A stretch of DNA of 40,429 bases, taken from the NCBI GenBank assembly GCA_025210395.1, contig JAOARV010000021.1, forward strand, positions 1 through 40,429. Reading direction: 5' to 3'. Source of the stretch: Marinisporobacter sp. (GTDB taxonomy: Bacteria > Bacillota > Clostridia > Peptostreptococcales > Thermotaleaceae). Shown piece by piece: positions 40,385 through 40,429 of this stretch (position 1 is its first letter; every line of letters starts with the position of its first letter). The notes below the pieces were generated by a model. It did no database searches. It worked only from the letters and a program-made list of their open reading frames with translations, and had not been told where the DNA came from. A program made the position numbers and the translations under genes.

Positions 40385-40429
40385 ATGGCAAGAAAACTAA
40401 TAGCAGTAAAAACTTTACATAACTATACA
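40385..40429 (+). CDS. 5' end of an unidentified gene
   Basis: ATG at 40385 with AAAGGAG nine bases ahead; 15 codons (MARKLIAVKTLHNYT) reach the window edge. Too short to name. The 274 bases between it and the structured stretch contain no clear gene. Confidence 0.55.
   Translation, partial: MARKLIAVKTLHNYT

Overview
The window is AT-rich DNA from an anaerobic, endospore-forming member of the Clostridia. Evidence for this: the division/murein (dcw) cluster carries the sporulation paralogues spoVD and spoVE, a Spo0E-type phosphatase sits just before mraZ, MurE has the DNPR motif of the meso-diaminopimelate type, and many genes start with TTG or GTG behind strong ribosome binding sites. The closest fit is an Alkaliphilus/Crassaminicella-like clostridium. 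This is an inference from gene content, not a search result.

Layout. 1-3113: small metabolic and transport genes: a CxxC-less carboxymuconolactone decarboxylase, yjdF under a probable yjdF riboswitch, and azlCD with a TrmB-type regulator. 3114-6365: a graveyard of gene fragments (alaX, a BFD-like [2Fe-2S] domain, a DUF1703-type AAA/PD-(D/E)XK gene) around an intact, algal-type vanadium haloperoxidase homologue. 6122-8848: a 244-bp copy of the 3' end of ychF on each side of a cassette holding the tail of a BREX brxL gene and an intact AAA-ATPase + PIN-like pair. 8605-14526: ychF, a membrane-anchored chelatase-like protein, the yfmF/yfmH peptidase pair, and lgt. 14701-27127: spo0E-like, then mraZ-rsmH-ftsL-spoVD-murE-murF-mraY-murD-spoVE-murG, ending in a murA cut off just before its catalytic cysteine.

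27128-32725: a loose accessory region with small proteins (a YajC-like membrane protein, DUF2164), a radical SAM enzyme, an Rpn nuclease fragment, a TadG-like protein with a repetitive Gly/Ser/Asn-rich body, a Fur-box-controlled cysteine-rich peptide and an LCMT-family methyltransferase. Two families of hairpin repeats are scattered through it. 32729-39392: a leftward phage operon with only tail-tip/fibre and lysis genes. It abuts a 5'-truncated P-loop ATPase gene (39416-39970), so it is either a prophage remnant or part of a tail-like particle locus. The window ends in a structured-looking non-coding stretch and the first 15 codons of an unidentified gene.

The best candidates for something new are the AAA+PIN cassette between the ychF repeats, the Fur-regulated Cys-rich peptide next to a methyltransferase, the TadG/repeat protein, and the junction near 39404-39416.
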